From Desulfovibrio sp. (GTDB lineage Bacteria > Desulfobacterota > Desulfovibrionia > Desulfovibrionales > Desulfovibrionaceae), in assembly GCA_022839785.1 (NCBI GenBank), contig JALHJW010000003.1, positions 62,001-126,000 of the forward strand: a stretch of 64,000 nucleotides of DNA, given 5' to 3'. Positions 61,060 through 64,000 of this stretch are shown piece after piece. Position 1 is the first letter of the stretch. Each line of letters begins with the position of its first letter. The position numbers and the translations under genes are program-made. The notes under the pieces are model-generated. The model saw nothing but the letters and a program-made list of their open reading frames with translations, did no database searches and was not told where the DNA came from.

Positions 61060-62082
61060 CTAGTTCGGGAAGCCCTTCTCCCGCATCAGCGCGGCCAGAT
61101 CGGAGACGCGGCAGGAATAGCCCCACTCGTTGTCGTACCAAGCAACGACCTTGGCCAGGGTGCCGTTTTGCACCTTGCAGAATTCGGCCTCGATGATGCC
61201 CGAGTGGGGATCGCCCTTGAAGTCCGAGGAGACAAGGGGGCGCTCGCTGAAGCCCATGACGCCCTTGAGTTTTCCGTGCGCGGCCTCCTTCAGCACCGCC
61301 AGCAGCTCCTCGGTGGTGGTGGGCTTTTGCAGCACGCAGGCCAGGTCCACGACGGAGACCGTGGGCGTGGGCACGCGCAGGGAATAGCCGTCGATGCGCC
61401 CCTTGAGGTCGGGGATGACCAGGGCCACGGCCTTGGCCGCGCCGGTGGTCGTGGGGATGATGTTCTGGGCCGCCGCGCGGGCCCGCCTCAGGTCGCGGTG
61501 CGGCAGGTCCAGGATGCGCTGGTCGTTGGTGTAGGAGTGCACCGTGCACATCATGCCCGAGACGATACCGAAGGCCTCGTGCACGACCTTGGCGGCCGGG
61601 GCCAGACAGTTGGTGGTGCAGGAGGCGTTGGAGATGATGGCGTGCTGTTTCGGATCGTAGGCGTTCTCGTTCACGCCAAGGACCACGGTCAGGTCCTCTT
61701 CCTTGGCCGGGGCGCTGATGATCACCTTCTTCGCGCCCGCCTCGATGTGCGCCCTGGCCTTGGGCCCCGAGGTGAAGATGCCCGTTGACTCCACCACCAC
61801 GTCCACGCCCATGTCCCGCCAGGGAATCTCCTTGGGATCGCGGCTGGCGAAACTCTTGACGCGCCAGTCGCCGTAGACGATCTCGTCGCCCTGGGCCAGC
61901 ACCTCGAAGGGGGTGTGGCCGTAGTTTGTGTCGAATTCCAGAAGATGGGCGTTAGTGCCCGTGTCGAAGAGATCGTTGATGGCCACGACCTCCAGCGCGT
62001 CGGCATGCCGCTCGTGCATGGCCTTGAGGACCTGGCGTCCGATGCGGCCGAAACCGTTGATTCCCACACGAAGCTTGTCCAT
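61060..62082 (-). CDS. gap: glyceraldehyde-3-phosphate dehydrogenase, type I
   Basis: The 340-residue protein begins VGINGFGRIGRQVLKAM, has the active site SNASCTTNCLAP, and ends with WYDNEWGYSCRVSDL, all typical of GapA. It oxidises glyceraldehyde 3-phosphate with NAD and phosphate. AGGAGG precedes the chosen ATG. It is behind a GAF gene, 11 bases away, so probably co-transcribed. Confidence 0.97.
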   Translation of the reverse strand: MDKLRVGINGFGRIGRQVLKAMHERHADALEVVAINDLFDTGTNAHLLEFDTNYGHTPFEVLAQGDEIVYGDWRVKSFASRDPKEIPWRDMGVDVVVESTGIFTSGPKARAHIEAGAKKVIISAPAKEEDLTVVLGVNENAYDPKQHAIISNASCTTNCLAPAAKVVHEAFGIVSGMMCTVHSYTNDQRILDLPHRDLRRARAAAQNIIPTTTGAAKAVALVIPDLKGRIDGYSLRVPTPTVSVVDLACVLQKPTTTEELLAVLKEAAHGKLKGVMGFSERPLVSSDFKGDPHSGIIEAEFCKVQNGTLAKVVAWYDNEWGYSCRVSDLAALMREKGFPN

Positions 62083-62093
62083 GGGCGTTCCTC

Positions 62094-62654
62094 CTAATCC
62101 TCGAAGACCCGGTATTCGAACGAGGCCAGCATCTCGTAGTCTTTCTTCAGCGCCTGGTGCATGCGGGCGTTCTCGATGGCCAGGGCGCTCAATGCGGCGA
62201 TGGCCGTGAGGAACTCCTCCTCGCACGCGTCGAAGGTATGCTTGCGGCCCGAATAGATGCGCATGACCCCGATGGGCGAGCCCGCCACCATGAGCGGCGT
62301 CGCCAGGACCGAGACGATGCCCTCGGCCTTGGCCGCCTCCTTGTACTGGAAGCGGGCGTCCGTGGCCGCGTCCTCGATATGCACGGTCTTGCCGCCTAGG
62401 GCCTCCTGGTCCACCTCGCTGCGCTCCACGTCCACCGGCCCCTTGCGCATGTATTCCCGGGAAAGGCCCCACATCGCGCTGGACAAGAGCCGCTTGCCCT
62501 CCCTGTCGAGCAGCCTCAGCGAGCAGGCCTTGGCCTCCATGGCCTTGGCCGCCTGTTCGGCGATGGCGCCCAGAACCTCCGCCGGCTCCAGGCTCGAATT
62601 GACGATCATGGCCGTCGCGTACAGGGACCTGAAATACCGTTCATACCGTTCCAT
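62094..62654 (-). CDS. GAF domain protein
   Basis: The 186-residue protein consists mainly of one GAF domain (about 15-165) with LGAIAEQAAKAMEAKACSLRLLD and VLATPLMVAGSPIGVMRIYS. It has no catalytic output domain. AGGAG precedes the ATG. Co-transcription with gap suggests it senses a metabolite or redox state and acts by protein contact, which is inference. Confidence 0.88.
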   Translation of the reverse strand: MERYERYFRSLYATAMIVNSSLEPAEVLGAIAEQAAKAMEAKACSLRLLDREGKRLLSSAMWGLSREYMRKGPVDVERSEVDQEALGGKTVHIEDAATDARFQYKEAAKAEGIVSVLATPLMVAGSPIGVMRIYSGRKHTFDACEEEFLTAIAALSALAIENARMHQALKKDYEMLASFEYRVFED

Positions 62655-62812
62655 GGGACTCTCCTGTCCGTTTTCTTTCTCGCAACCTGACCCATATATT
62701 ATGTCCGCTACGACATAATCAAGTCTGAACCTCCGTCTTGCGGACCCCGCCGCGACACGCTAATCAGGGCCCACTCCCGCGTCGCGCGGGCAATTTCACA
62801 TCCGGAGACCAT

Positions 62813-63505
62813 GTGCGCACCATCGGCATCCTCGGCGGCATGAGCTGGGAATCAACCCTCGAGTACTACCGCCTGCTCAATCAGGGTGTGGTCCGACGTC
62901 TCGGCGGGCTGCATTCCGCCCCGCTTCTTCTGCACTCCTTTGATTTCGCTCAGATCGCGGCCATGCAGAGCGCCGGTGACTGGCCCGGTCTCGGCGCGCT
63001 CCTCGGAAAAGCCGCGAAAGGGCTCGCCCAGGCCGGGGCCGACGCCATGATCATCGCCACCAATACCATGCATCTCGTGGCCAGAGAAGTGGAATCCGCG
63101 TGCAACCTGCCTGTCCTGCACATCGCCCAGGCCGCGGGAGAGGCCGCCCGGGCCTCGGGCTGCTCCCGCGTGGGCCTGCTCGGCACGCGCTTCACCATGG
63201 AAACCGGCGTCTACGCCGACGAACTGCGCGCCCGCTTCGGCATCGAAACTTTGATACCAGATGACGGGGATAGGGATTTCGTGCATCATGCCATCTACGA
63301 GGAGCTGGTGAGAGGCCTCTTCTCCGAGAAGACCCGCCGGGGCTTTCGCGAAGTCATCTCCCGCCTCTCCGCCGCCGGGGCAGAGGGCGTGATCCTCGGC
63401 TGCACCGAAATCCCGATCCTGATCAAGCCCGAGGACGCCTCCATCCCGCTCTTCGACACCACGGCCCTCCACAGCAAGATGGCGGTGGACTGGATGCTGT
63501 CCTGA
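62813..63505 (+). CDS. aspartate/glutamate racemase family protein
   Basis: The 230-residue protein starts at GTG (VRTIGILGGMSWESTLEYY) with GGAG upstream. The family's first catalytic position is ATNTMH, with Thr rather than Cys, as in the E. coli YgeA type, and the second Cys is present in ILGCTEIP. A broad-specificity amino acid racemase is likely. An earlier in-frame start lacks a ribosome site and adds Arg-rich residues. Its stop is 16 bases before the AlkD-like gene. Confidence 0.9.
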   Translation: MRTIGILGGMSWESTLEYYRLLNQGVVRRLGGLHSAPLLLHSFDFAQIAAMQSAGDWPGLGALLGKAAKGLAQAGADAMIIATNTMHLVAREVESACNLPVLHIAQAAGEAARASGCSRVGLLGTRFTMETGVYADELRARFGIETLIPDDGDRDFVHHAIYEELVRGLFSEKTRRGFREVISRLSAAGAEGVILGCTEIPILIKPEDASIPLFDTTALHSKMAVDWMLS

Positions 63506-63521
63506 ACCAACGGAGGAAGAC

Positions 63522-64000
63522 ATGAACCGCGCCGAAGAGATCGTCGCCAGGCTGCGCAATCTGGGCAACGAAAAGAACCGCGAGGGCATGGCCAGATACG
63601 GCATCAACACCGCCCGCGCCTGCGGCGTGCCCATGCGGGTCATCCGCGGCCTGGCCATGCAGGTGCACCGCGACCACGCCCTGGCCCAGGACCTTTGGAA
63701 GACCGGCCTGCACGAGGCCCGCATCCTGGCCACCGTCATCGCCGACCCGGCCCGGACCGCCGACCCGCTCCTGGAGTCCTGGGTCGCGGACATCGATTCC
63801 TGGGACCTTTGCGACCAGTTCTGCCAGAACCTCGCCTGGCGCACCCACTACGCCTGGACCAAAGCCGAGGAGTGGGTGGACAGGCCCGAGGAGTTCGTGC
63901 GCCGCGCCGCCTTCGTCACCCAGGCCGTCCTGGCGAAAAAGGCGCACGACGCCCTGCCCGCCCAGTTCCTCTCCTTCCTGCCCCTCATCCGCCGCGCCGC
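63522..64000 (+). CDS. DNA alkylation repair (AlkD-like) protein, 3' end missing
   Basis: The first 159 residues of a HEAT-repeat protein are visible, cut by the window edge. The pattern of AlkD is seen: start MNRAEEIVARLRNLGNEKNREGMARYGI, then LWKTGLHEARILATVIAD and WVADIDSWDLCDQFCQNL. AlkD-type proteins excise alkylated bases. The DxWD (IDSWDLCD) segment carries the family's catalytic-region Trp and Asp. GGAGG precedes the start. Confidence 0.88.
   Translation, partial: MNRAEEIVARLRNLGNEKNREGMARYGINTARACGVPMRVIRGLAMQVHRDHALAQDLWKTGLHEARILATVIADPARTADPLLESWVADIDSWDLCDQFCQNLAWRTHYAWTKAEEWVDRPEEFVRRAAFVTQAVLAKKAHDALPAQFLSFLPLIRRA

Overview
The window is a dense, GC-rich bacterial chromosome segment with about 60 genes on both strands, short spacers and many 1-4 bp start/stop overlaps. 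I see no rRNA, tRNA, CRISPR array, insertion sequence or phage structural gene. The gene set points to a Desulfovibrio-like member of the Desulfovibrionales: a PHP/endonuclease Q-UvrD fusion, DUF1844, DUF523 and DUF1614 proteins, CbiR with CobU, several CI-like repressors, a TRAP transporter, a TauE/SafE exporter and a molybdopterin enzyme. That assignment is inference from gene content; no rRNA is present to confirm it.

Layout. 1-8.2 kb: 3' end of a polysaccharide deacetylase, rfbA, a DUF1614 membrane protein, DUF523, a MoaB/MogA-type protein with an unexplained N-terminal region, an HD/HD-GYP protein, and a 1032-residue endonuclease Q-like/UvrD helicase fusion. 8.4-14.7 kb: a 47-codon small gene, cbiR, cobU, a DHH phosphoesterase, polA, mscL, DUF1844. 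14.7-20.2 kb: argC, a degenerate EAL-HDOD protein, a metal-efflux-type permease and its CadC-like ArsR regulator (matching operator-like sequences before both), and a dGTPase. 20.3-26 kb: a four-S1-domain protein, a PA2779/C39 peptidase/TPR lipoprotein operon, and a hybrid PAS histidine kinase.

26.1-33.4 kb is the most striking region. A leftward cluster (small protein, Usp-like protein, two-helix membrane protein, TauE/SafE exporter) begins at a sequence close to the sigma-54 consensus. Facing it is a rightward operon with a Lon protease carrying a receiver domain between its N-terminal helical region and AAA+ module, a membrane histidine kinase, and an NtrC-type sigma-54 activator. The two receiver domains resemble each other, so one kinase could drive both transcription of the exporter cluster and regulated proteolysis.

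33.5-41.3 kb: purD, purE, a single-domain response regulator, a molybdopterin oxidoreductase, a secreted protein, a C_GCAxxG_C_C protein, an anchored rhodanese, an orphan CII-like regulator and a FemAB-like acyltransferase. 41.4-53.8 kb: a TRAP transporter and divergent uspA around an intergenic region with phased 19-bp repeats, a MacB-like ABC exporter operon, two phosphohexomutases, and hflKC. 54-57.1 kb: a regulator island with three CI-like repressors whose S24-like domains lack the catalytic serine, a small XRE protein, and two long palindromes. 57.2-64 kb: a probable FliA (sigma-28) promoter driving an unknown 545-residue protein, panB, a nucleoside-recognition (Gate) membrane protein, GAPDH with a GAF protein, an Asp/Glu racemase-family protein, and the 5' part of an AlkD-like gene.
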